64,000 nucleotides of DNA from contig JAATFF010000106.1 of assembly GCA_015655335.1 (NCBI GenBank), positions 1-64,000 of the forward strand. Reading direction: 5' to 3'. Position numbers and translations under genes: made by a program. The first letter of the stretch is position 1. Every line of letters starts with the position of its first letter. Under the pieces are notes generated by a model. That model was not told the DNA's origin. It did no database searches and saw only the letters and a list, made by a program, of their open reading frames with translations. Source of the DNA: Lysobacterales bacterium (GTDB taxonomy: Bacteria > Pseudomonadota > Gammaproteobacteria > Xanthomonadales > Rhodanobacteraceae). Shown one piece after another: positions 54,348 to 63,966 of the stretch.

Positions 54348-56090
54348 ATGTTCAGTCTTCGTATGTTCCGCAGGGCCATCTTGCCTGCGTCGATCGCCTT
54401 GATGGGATTCACGCTCGCCTATGCCCAGGTCGATCCAAGCTCGAATCAGAACGCCGATTCCTTTGCGCATTCTCCGTGGCACGGCGGTGGACGCTCGCCA
54501 CAAGATCAGCTTCCCACGGCGACGCCGATCAAGCATCTCGTGGTGATCTTCGATGAAAACCGTTCGTTCGATCATTACTTCGGCACCTATCCGGTGGCGG
54601 CCAATCCCCCGGGCGAACCGGCGTTCAAGGCTAAGCCCTTCACGCCCCAGGTCGACGGTCTCTCGCCGGCGCTGTTGAACGACAATCCGAACAAGCTCAA
54701 CGCCGTCAACGGCGTCAATGCGGTGAATCCCTTCCGCCTTGATCGCACCCAGGCCAACACCGAGGGCCAGAACCACAGCTACACGCCGGAGCAGCTCGCC
54801 TACGACAACGGCGCTGCCGACCGTTTCCCCGCGTTCACGGGTAACAACACGGTGACCACTACCGGCGCGTTCGGCACGCATGGTCTTGTGATGGGTTACT
54901 TCGACGGTAACACCGTCACGGCGATGTGGAATTACGCGCAGCACTTCGCCATGGACGACAACGCTTATACCGACACCTACGGTCCTTCAACACCAGGCGC
55001 GATTGCCGTGGTATCGGGCACCAACAACGGCGCCAAGGTGGTGCTGGGTTCGGCCTCGACCATCCCCGACAACCAGGGCGGCCTGACCCTGATCGGCGAT
55101 ACCGATCCGGCCTATGACTTGTGCTCCTCGACCAGCAGCACGGTGACGATGACGTCGAAGAACATCGGCGACCTACTCAATGCCCACCACATCACCTGGG
55201 GTGGCTTCATGGGCGGCTTCGACCTGACTGCCGTGAACGAAAACGGCACCACCAGTTGCAAGCGCAGTACCTACTCGAGCGTGCTGGATGCCACCGAGAC
55301 CGACTACACGCCGCACCACAACTGGTTCCAGTATTACGCCACCACCTCGAACCCGGCACACACGCGTCCCACCTCGACGTCCGAGATCGGCTATACCGAC
55401 CACAAGGACAGCACCTCTGCGCCGGTTCACCACGAATACGACGTGAACGATTTCTTCAACGCCGTATCGTCGGGCAATTTCCCCTCGGTCAGCTATATCA
55501 AGCCGCCCGCGGTGGACGATGCCCATCCAGGCAACTCCGATCCGCTGGATGAGCAATCCTTCGTGGTGAAGGTGATCAACTTCCTGCAGAAGCAGCCCGA
55601 TTGGGACAGCACTGCCGTCATCGTCACCTACGATGACTCCGACGGCTGGTACGACCATCGCTATGCCTCGCCCACCACGTCGTCCTTTGATTCCACCACG
55701 CCGCAAGGATCGGTTATCGGCGCCGATCAGCTCAATGCGCCGGGCGTCTGCAATGCACACGGCGCCAAGCCGGGCGTGGGTGTGAATGGTGGCACCGTCA
55801 ATGGTCGCTGCGGCCCCGGTACGCGTACGCCGTTCCTGGTGATCTCGCCTTATGCGCGCGTCAACTATGTGGATGGCACGCAAATCACGCAGGCTTCGGT
55901 GGTGCGCTTCATCGAAGACAACTGGCTGCGTGGCGAGCGCATCGGCCAGGGTTCGGGCGATGCCACCACCGGCAGCATCATGGGCATGTTCGATTTCAAC
56001 CGCGACCGTTTCGATCTGGCGCCGCCGTTGTTCCTTGATCCGAACCAGGGCACGCCGATCATCGACAAGCGTTACCCTTGGCATTCCTGA
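54348..56090 (+). CDS. Phospholipase C/acid phosphatase family phosphoesterase
   Basis: The 580-aa precursor has a signal peptide (FRRAILPASIALMGFTLAYA) and the family start HLVVIFDENRSFDHYFGTY near residue 68, which supplies metal ligands in this superfamily. Further matching blocks are MWNYAQHFAMDDNAYTDTYG, VTYDDSDGWYDH and TPFLVISPYARVNYVD. The ORF track extends 37 codons upstream; the ATG with CCAGGAG is preferred. It likely releases phosphate or phospho-head groups in the periplasm or outside. A strong terminator follows. Confidence 0.9.
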   Translation: MFSLRMFRRAILPASIALMGFTLAYAQVDPSSNQNADSFAHSPWHGGGRSPQDQLPTATPIKHLVVIFDENRSFDHYFGTYPVAANPPGEPAFKAKPFTPQVDGLSPALLNDNPNKLNAVNGVNAVNPFRLDRTQANTEGQNHSYTPEQLAYDNGAADRFPAFTGNNTVTTTGAFGTHGLVMGYFDGNTVTAMWNYAQHFAMDDNAYTDTYGPSTPGAIAVVSGTNNGAKVVLGSASTIPDNQGGLTLIGDTDPAYDLCSSTSSTVTMTSKNIGDLLNAHHITWGGFMGGFDLTAVNENGTTSCKRSTYSSVLDATETDYTPHHNWFQYYATTSNPAHTRPTSTSEIGYTDHKDSTSAPVHHEYDVNDFFNAVSSGNFPSVSYIKPPAVDDAHPGNSDPLDEQSFVVKVINFLQKQPDWDSTAVIVTYDDSDGWYDHRYASPTTSSFDSTTPQGSVIGADQLNAPGVCNAHGAKPGVGVNGGTVNGRCGPGTRTPFLVISPYARVNYVDGTQITQASVVRFIEDNWLRGERIGQGSGDATTGSIMGMFDFNRDRFDLAPPLFLDPNQGTPIIDKRYPWHS

Positions 56091-56151
56091 TCGCAGGCTC
56101 GGCGCCGGATCACTGCCTGATCCGGGCCTAGCACGTGGCGAATGAGGCCCA

Positions 56152-56183
56152 TCTCTGCTCCGCGATATATCGCGGAGCAGAGA
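56152..56183 (+). terminator. Terminator after the phosphoesterase gene
   Basis: A perfect 32-nt palindrome (16-bp arms, TCTCTGCTCCGCGATA and complement) is followed by TGTTTTCC. It is 61 nt past the stop. A smaller 8-bp hairpin (CCGGATCA/TGATCCGG, 56105-56125) lies between. Confidence 0.85.
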
Positions 56184-56229
56184 TGTTTTCCACGGCTCCA
56201 TCGCATTCCATCACGCCATTGCCTTGGAC

Positions 56230-57669
56230 ATGCCTTTGACTTCGGATTCCCCAACATCACGCACGCCAGTACAGCGCAAGCCGTTTCGTCTGTTCAAAAT
56301 GCTGCTTGGCGCGGCTTGCGCATGCAGCTGCCTCACCAGCTACGCGTTTCTCAACCAAGCCACGAAACCGCAAAGCGACGCTGCTGACAACAGCGGCATC
56401 AATCCGCATCCGATCCATCTGACGCTGCCGCAGGCTAATCCGCTGAGCGCAGTTGCGCAGCTCGGCAAATCGCTGTTCTTCGATCCGATGCTGTCGGGCT
56501 CCGGACGGCAATCGTGCTCCTCTTGCCACAGCCCCGCATACGGCTACAACCCGCCCAACGCGCTAACCGTGCAAAAGGGTGGAAAAGATTTGCACCATGC
56601 CGGGTATCGACCACCGCTCTCGCTCGCATATTTGTATCGGCAACCGCCTTTCAGCATTGGACCGGACGCAGCCGATAACGACGTGGCGCCCGACCTCAAT
56701 GCGATAGCAACATCCGTGCGCGGCGATTCACGCGCAACTAAGCAAGCTGGCGTGACGCCCGCTGCACCGGCGATGGTGGCGCAAGGCGGCTTGTTCTGGG
56801 ACGGCCGCGCCGATTCACTGCAGCGGCAAGCCTATTTGCCTCTGCTCAATCCCGTGGAAATGGCGAACGCCAGCATCGATGAAGTGGCCAATAAACTCGT
56901 GCACAGCCGCTATCGCCCATCGTTCACCCTGCTGTTCGGGCCCGGCATCGTCAACGATCCGCAACAGCTGGTTTCCGAGGCCATGTTCGCCATCGGCCGC
57001 TTTCAGATCGAAGATCCGTCGTTTCATCCGTTCACCAGTAAGTACGACGCATGGTTGCAAGGGCAGGCGCGACTGACACCGGCGGAACTGCGCGGGCTTC
57101 TCGCCTTCAATGATCCGAAGAAAGGCAATTGCGCCGGCTGCCATCTCAGCCAGCCGAGTCGTGACGGCTTGCCTCCGCTGTTCACCGATACGCAATACGA
57201 AGCATTGGGCGTACCTCGCAACACCACGTTGGTGCTCAACCGGGATGCGCATTACTACGATCTCGGTATCTGCGGCCCGTTCCGCAAGGATCTCGCACAG
57301 CAGACGCAATACTGCGGCATGTTCCTCACACCCACTCTGCGCAACGTAGACAAGCGAGCGGTGTTCTTTCACAACGGCGCCTACCACACGCTGACGCAGG
57401 TCATGGATTTCTACAATTTGCGCAGCGTCGCGCCCGAAAAGATCTATCCGCACGATGCCAACGGCAAGCTGGCGCTATACAACGATATACCCGCGGCTTA
57501 TCAGGGCAACGTGGATACCACCGACGCGCCCTTCGACCGCCACGTTGGCGATCCGCCGCCGCTCACCGCTCAGGATATCCAGGACATCATCACCTTCCTC
57601 CACACACTGGACGATGGCTACCTGCCCGAAAAGAAAAAACCAAGCGACACCGTGCACGCCAGCCAATAG
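56230..57669 (+). CDS. Di-haem cytochrome c peroxidase-like protein
   Basis: The 479-aa product has two c-type haem sites, CSSCH at 96-100 and CAGCH near residue 302, as in bacterial di-haem peroxidases and MauG-like proteins. An N-terminal hydrophobic segment (FKMLLGAACACSCLTSYAFL) probably targets it to the periplasm or anchors it. The conserved block LFWDGRADSLQRQAYLPLLN and the end with LRNVDKRAVFFHNGAY fit the family. The track start is TTG; the ATG two codons later is preferred. It could reduce peroxide or modify a protein partner; its neighbours do not decide. Confidence 0.88.
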   Translation: MPLTSDSPTSRTPVQRKPFRLFKMLLGAACACSCLTSYAFLNQATKPQSDAADNSGINPHPIHLTLPQANPLSAVAQLGKSLFFDPMLSGSGRQSCSSCHSPAYGYNPPNALTVQKGGKDLHHAGYRPPLSLAYLYRQPPFSIGPDAADNDVAPDLNAIATSVRGDSRATKQAGVTPAAPAMVAQGGLFWDGRADSLQRQAYLPLLNPVEMANASIDEVANKLVHSRYRPSFTLLFGPGIVNDPQQLVSEAMFAIGRFQIEDPSFHPFTSKYDAWLQGQARLTPAELRGLLAFNDPKKGNCAGCHLSQPSRDGLPPLFTDTQYEALGVPRNTTLVLNRDAHYYDLGICGPFRKDLAQQTQYCGMFLTPTLRNVDKRAVFFHNGAYHTLTQVMDFYNLRSVAPEKIYPHDANGKLALYNDIPAAYQGNVDTTDAPFDRHVGDPPPLTAQDIQDIITFLHTLDDGYLPEKKKPSDTVHASQ

Positions 57670-58003
57670 TTCGAATCAGCGATCTCATTCGAACTTCTTG
57701 CGGAGATCTCGGCCCGCAGCTTTAAGCAGATCGCGACGACGCACAGTCTTCCTCCTTGAGATCGGTGAGCCCGCTTACTGCATGAGCAGCGCCAGACCAT
57801 CACGTCACGAGGGATCCATTGACGGGTAACGGGGAAAGATGACTGGTGCGGTGGGCTGAGCAGTGTATGCACTGCTCAGCCACGCACTATCGCTATTCGT
57901 GCCGACATGTTTTACGTGCGTTGGCCCGACCGGCAACCATGCCCGTTCTGGCTTGCGATGTCGGCCGGTCGATGCAGCACCTTGCTGGAATCGTTTTAGA
58001 CCG
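57670..58003. other. 334-bp gap between convergent genes
   Basis: Apart from the 57854-57881 hairpin no gene or promoter is seen. Confidence 0.5.
57854..57881. terminator. 12-bp perfect stem between convergent genes
   Basis: GGCTGAGCAGTG pairs with CACTGCTCAGCC around TATG. It lies between the stops of the peroxidase and the S9 peptidase; there is no T-run, so the role is uncertain. Confidence 0.5.
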
Positions 58004-59950
58004 TTAGTTCGCCTGCACGCCGGGCCCGATGTTTTTTTCCAGAAAGCTCTGCACATGGTTGTACATGTCCACGAGGTTCTCTTCCTTGTAGAAGCCGTGT
58101 CCTTCTTTTGGCTTGGTCAACCATTCGTACGGCTTGTGTGCGGCCTCCAAGGCGGCACGCATCGCCTTGGCTTGCGCAAAGGGGGCGCGTTCGTCGGCTT
58201 CGCCGTGAATCAGTAGCACCGGCACGTCGATCTTGTCGGCAAGCTTGTCGGGTGAATTGGCTGCCAGCTCGGAAGGATCCTTGCCAATGGCTTGCTCGAG
58301 GTAATTTCTTCCGGCCGTCCGCTCCTTGATGTCGCCCTTGTCGTACATCATGGCCAGATCGTAGATACCGGCCTCGCCGATCGCGCACTTGAACATGCCG
58401 GGCGCGCGAATCACCGTCATCATCGCCGAATAGCCGCCGAAGCTGGCGCCAAAGACGCAGACGCGCTTGGGGTCTCCGTAGTGTTGCGCTTCGGCCCATT
58501 TCACGCCGTCGATCAGATCCTGTTGAATGCGCGTTCCCCATTTGCCGTAGCCGGCGTCGACGAACCCAGGACCGCGACCGCCCGATCCGCGGTAGTTGAC
58601 CTGTAGAACCAGATAGCCGCGGCTTGCAAGGAACTGCGCATCGGTGTCGAAAAACCAGGTGTCGCTGATGCCAAACGGACCGCCGTGCGGCAACAGCACC
58701 ATAGGCAGGTTATTCATGCTGGCGCCTTTGGGTACCGTAAGAATGGCTTCCAGCGGCGTGCCGTCGCTGGCGGTGAAATGCATGGGCACACGCGTGCCCA
58801 TTTTGTCGGGATCGATGCTTGCGTCCTCTGAAAACAATCCCGCTATCTTCTTTGCTTTCATGTCGAACAAGTAATACGAGCCAGGATCGCGATCGCTGCT
58901 GACCCCGAAAATCAGCATGGTTCCGTCTTCACTGAAGCTGGAGAAAGTGACGAACTGGTTCGGAAATTTGTCACGCAGCATCTGGTAAATCTGCGCCAGC
59001 GGTTGATTGCCGTTGATGATGACCGACGTCGGAGTGCCGGTAACAGGCGCAGCGGCGATGGGTTCGTTTTGCGGTGTCCATTGCACGTAGCCGACGTTAC
59101 CGAAGTCGTCTTTGGCGAGTAGTTGCGATTGGGTGCCGTCCGCATTGGTTTGCACCAGCGACAACGGGCCGCCTTTGACGCTGGTGCGTGCATACAGATG
59201 TTGCTTGTCTTGCGAGAAGGCAATCGGTTCGAAGCGTTCGTCGTTGGGAAGCTTCACCCACTGCCCGTTCTGCATGCGATAGACGACATACTTGTCGAAT
59301 AAGTCCAGGCCCTGCGCGTAGCGCACGTTGCCATCCGGATCCATGGTGAAGTCCATGTCGCCCGCATTGATCTGGCCGATCTGGTGGCGCACGCCGTTGT
59401 CGGCGTTGACGTCGTACAGCCAGGTGTTCTTTTCGTCGTCCCACATGTATGTCTGCATGTAGAAGTGACCGTTGGCTTTCGACGGCAAGCTGGCAATGGT
59501 GGCATACCCGTCGTCGGCGGTGCGTACCCGGCCGCCGCGCCCGTCAACCCATTCGCGATTGAACATGGGCAGGATTCGCTTACCGCCCGAGTCGGTGGCG
59601 ATGATTTCGCCCAGCCGTTCCGGTCGATCGAGCGAGCCCCAAAATTTAGCCAACTCGACCACCAGGCGCTCGGGCCCCGTCCATTGGATGTCGTACGGAA
59701 GCTGCTGCCAGGGCAGTCGCAGCATGCTTTTCGGATGGCTCATATCGTCGAGCCTGTAAACCACCACGGCGTGGTCTTCGCCTTGCTCAACGGCTACCGC
59801 CAGATACTTTCCGTCGGGTGAAAGCCTGGGCATCGAATACCCACCTCGATGCGCGAAAGCTTCCACCGGTACTCGATCGCCCGCAGTGGCGACAACAGGC
59901 ATCAACAAACACAGCGCGGCCGCTAAGGCGCGCGCACGTCCATTCCTCAT
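58004..59950 (-). CDS. S9 family prolyl oligopeptidase/acylaminoacyl peptidase
   Basis: The 648-aa precursor has a signal peptide (LAAALCLLMPVVATA), a beta-propeller N-terminal part with repeated strand patterns (SPDGKYLAVAVEQGEDHAVV) and a C-terminal alpha/beta hydrolase. The nucleophile is in GASFGGYSAM (near residue 503), the acid in LLIHGEADERAP (near 583) and the His in KEGHGFY (near 617). It likely trims peptides in the periplasm. It stands alone on its strand. Confidence 0.92.
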   Translation of the reverse strand: MRNGRARALAAALCLLMPVVATAGDRVPVEAFAHRGGYSMPRLSPDGKYLAVAVEQGEDHAVVVYRLDDMSHPKSMLRLPWQQLPYDIQWTGPERLVVELAKFWGSLDRPERLGEIIATDSGGKRILPMFNREWVDGRGGRVRTADDGYATIASLPSKANGHFYMQTYMWDDEKNTWLYDVNADNGVRHQIGQINAGDMDFTMDPDGNVRYAQGLDLFDKYVVYRMQNGQWVKLPNDERFEPIAFSQDKQHLYARTSVKGGPLSLVQTNADGTQSQLLAKDDFGNVGYVQWTPQNEPIAAAPVTGTPTSVIINGNQPLAQIYQMLRDKFPNQFVTFSSFSEDGTMLIFGVSSDRDPGSYYLFDMKAKKIAGLFSEDASIDPDKMGTRVPMHFTASDGTPLEAILTVPKGASMNNLPMVLLPHGGPFGISDTWFFDTDAQFLASRGYLVLQVNYRGSGGRGPGFVDAGYGKWGTRIQQDLIDGVKWAEAQHYGDPKRVCVFGASFGGYSAMMTVIRAPGMFKCAIGEAGIYDLAMMYDKGDIKERTAGRNYLEQAIGKDPSELAANSPDKLADKIDVPVLLIHGEADERAPFAQAKAMRAALEAAHKPYEWLTKPKEGHGFYKEENLVDMYNHVQSFLEKNIGPGVQAN

Positions 59951-60594
59951 GTTTTATCCCCTGTTTGCACAAGATGCGTCTTGCGGCTCGGTCAACCTGC
60001 TCCCCAGGGCCGTCCGCGTGAAGCCAGTGTAGCCAAACCGTCGGAGACTAAGAAAGTGTTCTAACTTGGTAATGCGCGGCCGGTTACACCGCCGCCTTTG
60101 ACCCTCCCCGGTTCAGCTATGCGCCAGCCCTTTGCCGTGCACTTCAACTCCGTGGGCCCTCACCTGGGACCGATCCGGATTCATCGATATTGTCCCGATG
60201 TAGATCACTCGGTGCTCTGGGTAGACACATCACGTTTCGCCGAGCCATTGGCTCCTCCTTGCCGGACACAAGAAGCGTGAATTCACCTTCTATTCTTAAG
60301 CGTCCGCTTGGAGTGGACGCGGACATGAAACATCGTGGTGCGTAACGGTCAAAGACTAGCCAAATGTTGACGAGGCATCGAGTGAGGCGGGGCGTTGTTC
60401 TCGCTCGAAAGCGCTCCGAATGGCACTCCGACGTCCCCCCGCTTTGAGTAGCGGTATCGTTTGGAGCCCGTTGTCACATGACGTCGATTCGCATCGCTCC
60501 ATGCGAATCGGAAATTGGCGTGGCAATCGAAAAGCGTCCTGGCTGCCTTCTCGCAAGAATGCCTCCCCACCAAGGCAACTTTCGAGGCTTTCTT
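59951..60594. other. 644-bp gap upstream of the zinc-ribbon gene
   Basis: It contains the upstream regions of the S9 peptidase (minus) and the zinc-ribbon gene (plus). Short ORFs here look like noise. A 6-bp inverted pair (GCGTCC/GGACGC) lies near 60300. No promoter was assigned. Confidence 0.4.
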
Positions 60595-60777
60595 ATGGAC
60601 ATCGACTTTGTCGAGCAGCTGATGTGTTCCGATTGCGGCCTCGTCTATGGCGAGATGCTGGTATTAAGCGATCGTGACGACGACAGAATTTGCCCGCGTT
60701 GCGGCGCCGGCCATGGTGCCGTCTCGTCGATTGAATGCGTATACGGCACGGCGCAAGCGTCGCTGATTCGCCTTTGA
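60595..60777 (+). CDS. Small zinc-ribbon protein
   Basis: A 60-aa protein with two CxxC knuckles (CSDC at 11-14 and CPRC at 33-36) separated by 18 residues, the pattern of a zinc-ribbon. The track ORF starts 39 codons earlier; ATG 60595 gives a compact product beginning MDIDFVEQLMCSDCG. No family name is assigned. The MliC-like gene starts 92 nt downstream. Confidence 0.65.
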   Translation: MDIDFVEQLMCSDCGLVYGEMLVLSDRDDDRICPRCGAGHGAVSSIECVYGTAQASLIRL

Positions 60778-60869
60778 CCGCAGCTTCCGCGCGGCCTTCC
60801 CTCGCTCCCATGCGTGCTCCTCTGTGTCATGGCGGAGGACGAATCACCTCATTTCATCAGGAGTTTTCT

Positions 60870-61214
60870 ATGAAAATGCTTCCGCTCGCCGGATTGCTGT
60901 TGTTCGTCGGCAGCGCGCACGCCGCTTCACTGAACGTGCCGCAGATCCAGATCCATCGGACGATCGACGTCACTTACCGCTGTCCCGGCGGCGATCGCTT
61001 CAGCGTGACGTATCTCAATGGCGGCAATGGACAGAACTTCGCCATCGTGCCCTATCGCGGCAAACCGATGCTGCTGACGAGCACGATGTCCGCCGACGGC
61101 GTGAAGTTTCAGGCCGATTCGATGACGTGGTGGATCAAAGGTCGCGACGCGACGCTTTCCGATGCGCGCATCGACGCCAATCAGCCCGTCATGACCGGCT
61201 GCAAGTCGACCTAA
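60870..61214 (+). CDS. MliC-like periplasmic lysozyme-inhibitor family protein
   Basis: The 114-aa precursor has a signal peptide (MKMLPLAGLLLFVGSAHA) and no lipobox. The mature part (YRCPGGDRFSVTYLNGGNGQ ... MTWWIKGRDATL) matches the YxC and WxKG pattern of the MliC/PliC lysozyme-inhibitor family. Two cysteines (in YRCPGG and MTGCKS) could form the family disulfide. CAGGAG precedes the ATG. It would protect the cell wall from C-type lysozyme (family knowledge). Confidence 0.75.
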   Translation: MKMLPLAGLLLFVGSAHAASLNVPQIQIHRTIDVTYRCPGGDRFSVTYLNGGNGQNFAIVPYRGKPMLLTSTMSADGVKFQADSMTWWIKGRDATLSDARIDANQPVMTGCKST

Positions 61215-61382
61215 GCACTGGCCACGCCATCTCATCGCGACGACGCCGTTCGATTTCGAAAACCTTTGTGCAGATCGAAAAACGCGCTGCGTTTCGAAAA
61301 GATCGCTCGCCGTCCGGTACTCACAATAAACCCCGAAATCGATCAACTAGTTTTCGATCCACCTAACCCCTGGAGAATCATC

Positions 61383-61667
61383 ATGAGCAAGAAAAGTTTT
61401 GTACTGGGCGTTGCGCTGGCTTCCACCGCTTTGTTCGGTTGCGCCACCATGGCGCAGGACCGTCCGTTCGTCGACATCGGCTGGCACCACGGCAATCTGC
61501 ATAACGCGCAGGAAAACATCGTCGCCGCCTATGAGTACATCCAACAGGCGCAACGCGCCAACGACGGCCAGCTCGCCTGTCACGCCGCGCGCGCCAAGCA
61601 ACTGCTGGCGGAAGCCAGCGAGGAATTGCGCATGGCCGCCGACGTTGCGAATTCCGAAGGCCATTGA
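61383..61667 (+). CDS. Small putative lipoprotein of unknown function
   Basis: The 94-aa product has a signal ending in ALFGC (Cys20), an imperfect but plausible lipobox, then a helical, His/Gln/Ala-rich region (HHGNLHNAQENIVAAYEYIQ, KQLLAEASEELRMAAD). TGGAGAA precedes the ATG. A strong terminator follows. The family is not recognised. Confidence 0.75.
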   Translation: MSKKSFVLGVALASTALFGCATMAQDRPFVDIGWHHGNLHNAQENIVAAYEYIQQAQRANDGQLACHAARAKQLLAEASEELRMAADVANSEGH

Positions 61668-61695
61668 ATAACAACACATTGATTACCCCCCGTTT

Positions 61696-61741
61696 GCCGG
61701 ATAGCCGACATCACCTCGATGTCGTTATCCGGCTCTTTTTT
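61696..61741 (+). terminator. Terminator after the small lipoprotein gene
   Basis: A long stem (GCCGGATA..CGACATC with CGATGTCG..ATCCGGC, small internal bulge) ends in CTTTTTT. This is a standard intrinsic terminator. Confidence 0.9.
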
Positions 61742-61853
61742 GCACACGGCGCTGGACCATTCCCCGACGAGCACACATAATCGGGCGTAGACGCAGCGCG
61801 CGGCGTGATGCGCGAGGGGAACCTTCAAACCAACGTCGTCGGGAGCGCGTGCG

Positions 61854-62786
61854 GTGCAGTTCCGGCATTTGCGTTACTTCGCAAAAATCGTCGAGGCGGG
61901 AAGTTTTTCCCGCGCGGCATTGCTTATTCATATCGCGCAGCCCGCGCTGAGCAAGCAGATCGCGGAGCTGGAAGACGAATTTGGCGTGACGCTGCTCCAT
62001 CGCAGCGCGCGCGGCGTCACGCCCACCGCGGCGGGCGATGTGTTGTATCAGGAAGCGCTCAAGCTGATTCGCCATGTCGATGATCTGCCGGCGATCGTGC
62101 GTTCGTCGCAGGGCGATGTGCAGGGCGTGGTGTGTTTAGGTATGGCCTCGACGATGGCCCCTGCGCTCACTGGCAAGATGCTGGAAATCTGCCGCCATAC
62201 GTTGCCGAAAGTCACCTTGCGTTTTATTACCGGCGATAGCCTGACGCTGCGCGAAAAAGTCGCCGCGCGCGCGATCGATCTGGCCATCGTTTTCGAAGAC
62301 CATCCGGAAAGTGGCTTCACGCGCGAAGTGTTGTTTCGTCAACGCCTGTATCTGGCCAGTCCAAAAGGCGCGGCACGGGCGTCTTCCGTCTCGCTGCAGG
62401 AAGTCGGCGCATTACCGCTGGTATTACCCACGCCTACGAATGTATTGCGTCGATTGCTCGATCGCGTATTCGCGCAACAGAATATCGCGGTGGAACCGAT
62501 CGCCGAGTCCGATCTGTTTGACGTAATGCTGTCGGCCGTCGAAACCGGCCTAGGTCACGCCGTCATGCCCAAAGGCGACTTCTCGGACGTGCCAGGGCAT
62601 CAGGACATTGCCACCACGCCGATCGAACCACCGGTCTATCTCACCGCCTGTCTGGTGACCGCACAGGATGCACCGCTGACCCAGGCTGCCCTGGCGATCG
62701 AAGCCTCGCTGCTGACCTTTATCCGCGGCCAGCTGGAGGAAACGTCGTTCAGGGGCGCCGAATGGATGGATCCGGAGCACCCATAG
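61854..62786 (+). CDS. LysR family transcriptional regulator
   Basis: The 310-aa product has the LysR N-terminal helix-turn-helix (MQFRHLRYFAKIVEAGSFSR, AALLIHIAQPALSKQIAELE) and a LysR substrate domain. The start is GTG. The N-terminal sequence is of the Nac/CysB-like type, but no nitrogen or sulfur genes are adjacent, so the effector is unknown. No divergent target gene is seen directly upstream. Confidence 0.93.
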   Translation: MQFRHLRYFAKIVEAGSFSRAALLIHIAQPALSKQIAELEDEFGVTLLHRSARGVTPTAAGDVLYQEALKLIRHVDDLPAIVRSSQGDVQGVVCLGMASTMAPALTGKMLEICRHTLPKVTLRFITGDSLTLREKVAARAIDLAIVFEDHPESGFTREVLFRQRLYLASPKGAARASSVSLQEVGALPLVLPTPTNVLRRLLDRVFAQQNIAVEPIAESDLFDVMLSAVETGLGHAVMPKGDFSDVPGHQDIATTPIEPPVYLTACLVTAQDAPLTQAALAIEASLLTFIRGQLEETSFRGAEWMDPEHP

Positions 62787-62866
62787 CTGGCCGTTATGGC
62801 CGCATAGCGAAACAGTATTTTCGCTAGCTCCGGAAAAGTCGGACTATATGTTGCATCGCACTACAG

Positions 62867-62884
62867 GAGGGCCGGGCGGCCCTC
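62867..62884 (+). terminator. GC-rich hairpin after the LysR gene
   Basis: GAGGGCC pairs with GGCCCTC around a short loop, about 80 nt past the LysR stop. There is no T-run; weak support. Confidence 0.35.
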
Positions 62885-63000
62885 GGCGACTTCAGGCACC
62901 GACAGGTCGAACCCGCTAACGCAGCCAGCTAGCACCGCTTCGCCCTCTCACCCTTTATTCGAATGTCGAACCGGCGTGGACGCGCCGGAACGGAGAAGTC

Positions 63001-63966
63001 ATGTCCTGTGTCATCCAACAACGCAAAAACAAGGCCCTTGCTGCACACGCTGCCGCCGCCACGCGTGATCTGTTGAATCGCGTGGTACCGCCCACGGACT
63101 GGCAGCAAAGAGCCCTGCATAGCAGTGATCGGCCGTTGCGCGTCGCTGTTTCGCTTTGCACACACGACTCTCGTAGTATCGGCGAACACACACAGACCAT
63201 GCCGCGCGATGCATATACGATCGGTATTCTGCTCGACGATGCGCACATTTGCTTGGACGTCGATGCGCAGCGCGTTGTCGATGCGCAGCTCGAAGCTGGC
63301 ACCTGTTACATCAGCCGTCCTGGCGAAACGCTGCACATCGCTTGCGCTCAAGGATACAAAGCGCTGCATTTGTGCATACCGAGCCATTTGCTGTGGTACA
63401 GCGCCGATACGGAACATGCATGCGCAGCGCTGGAAGGCCGCTCGCTCGGCCCGACGAAAGACGTACTGCTGTTGCAGCTTGCGCGCACGCTGACCGAAAT
63501 GGTCGACAACGGTCAGGATGGCCCGTTCGTGGAGCAGATCATCGGCATGCTGCTTGAACGCGTGCGCTGCCTGCGCACGCAAAATACCAACGTTACCCGC
63601 ATCTGCCGCAAGACGACCTTACCGAACTGGCGCTTGCAGCGTGTGGATAGCTACGTAAAGTCGCACCTATCGGACACGATCACGCTGTCGGACATGGCGA
63701 ATGCTGCGGGTCTTTCGCCGATGCATTTCGCTGCGCAGTTTCGCGCCGCGACCGGTTATAGGCCGCATGATTATTTGCTGCTGCGTCGACTGGATCGCGC
63801 CAAGGCATTGATGGAAGACGCCTCTCGCTCCATGTTGGATATCGCACTGGACGTGGGCTTTCACACACAAGCGCACTTCACCACCGTCTTCAAACGCCTC
63901 ACTGGCAAGACGCCAACTGCATGGCGCGACGGGGTGTTGGAAACGCGTCTGGCAAAAATCGCGTGA
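63001..63966 (+). CDS. AraC family transcriptional regulator
   Basis: The 321-aa product has an N-terminal sensor-like half (about 1-205) and a C-terminal AraC double helix-turn-helix (about 219-315: ITLSDMANAAGLSPMHFAAQ ... MLDIALDVGFHTQAHFTTVF). The N-terminal half is of the AraC-binding-like type (PRDAYTIGILLDDAHICLDV). The next gene downstream is outside the window, so its target is unknown. Confidence 0.92.
   Translation: MSCVIQQRKNKALAAHAAAATRDLLNRVVPPTDWQQRALHSSDRPLRVAVSLCTHDSRSIGEHTQTMPRDAYTIGILLDDAHICLDVDAQRVVDAQLEAGTCYISRPGETLHIACAQGYKALHLCIPSHLLWYSADTEHACAALEGRSLGPTKDVLLLQLARTLTEMVDNGQDGPFVEQIIGMLLERVRCLRTQNTNVTRICRKTTLPNWRLQRVDSYVKSHLSDTITLSDMANAAGLSPMHFAAQFRAATGYRPHDYLLLRRLDRAKALMEDASRSMLDIALDVGFHTQAHFTTVFKRLTGKTPTAWRDGVLETRLAKIA

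Noticed and set aside
55173-56201. 342-aa minus-strand ORF opposite the phosphoesterase
   Set aside because: Arg/Gly/Val-rich shadow; it also spans the strong terminator palindrome.
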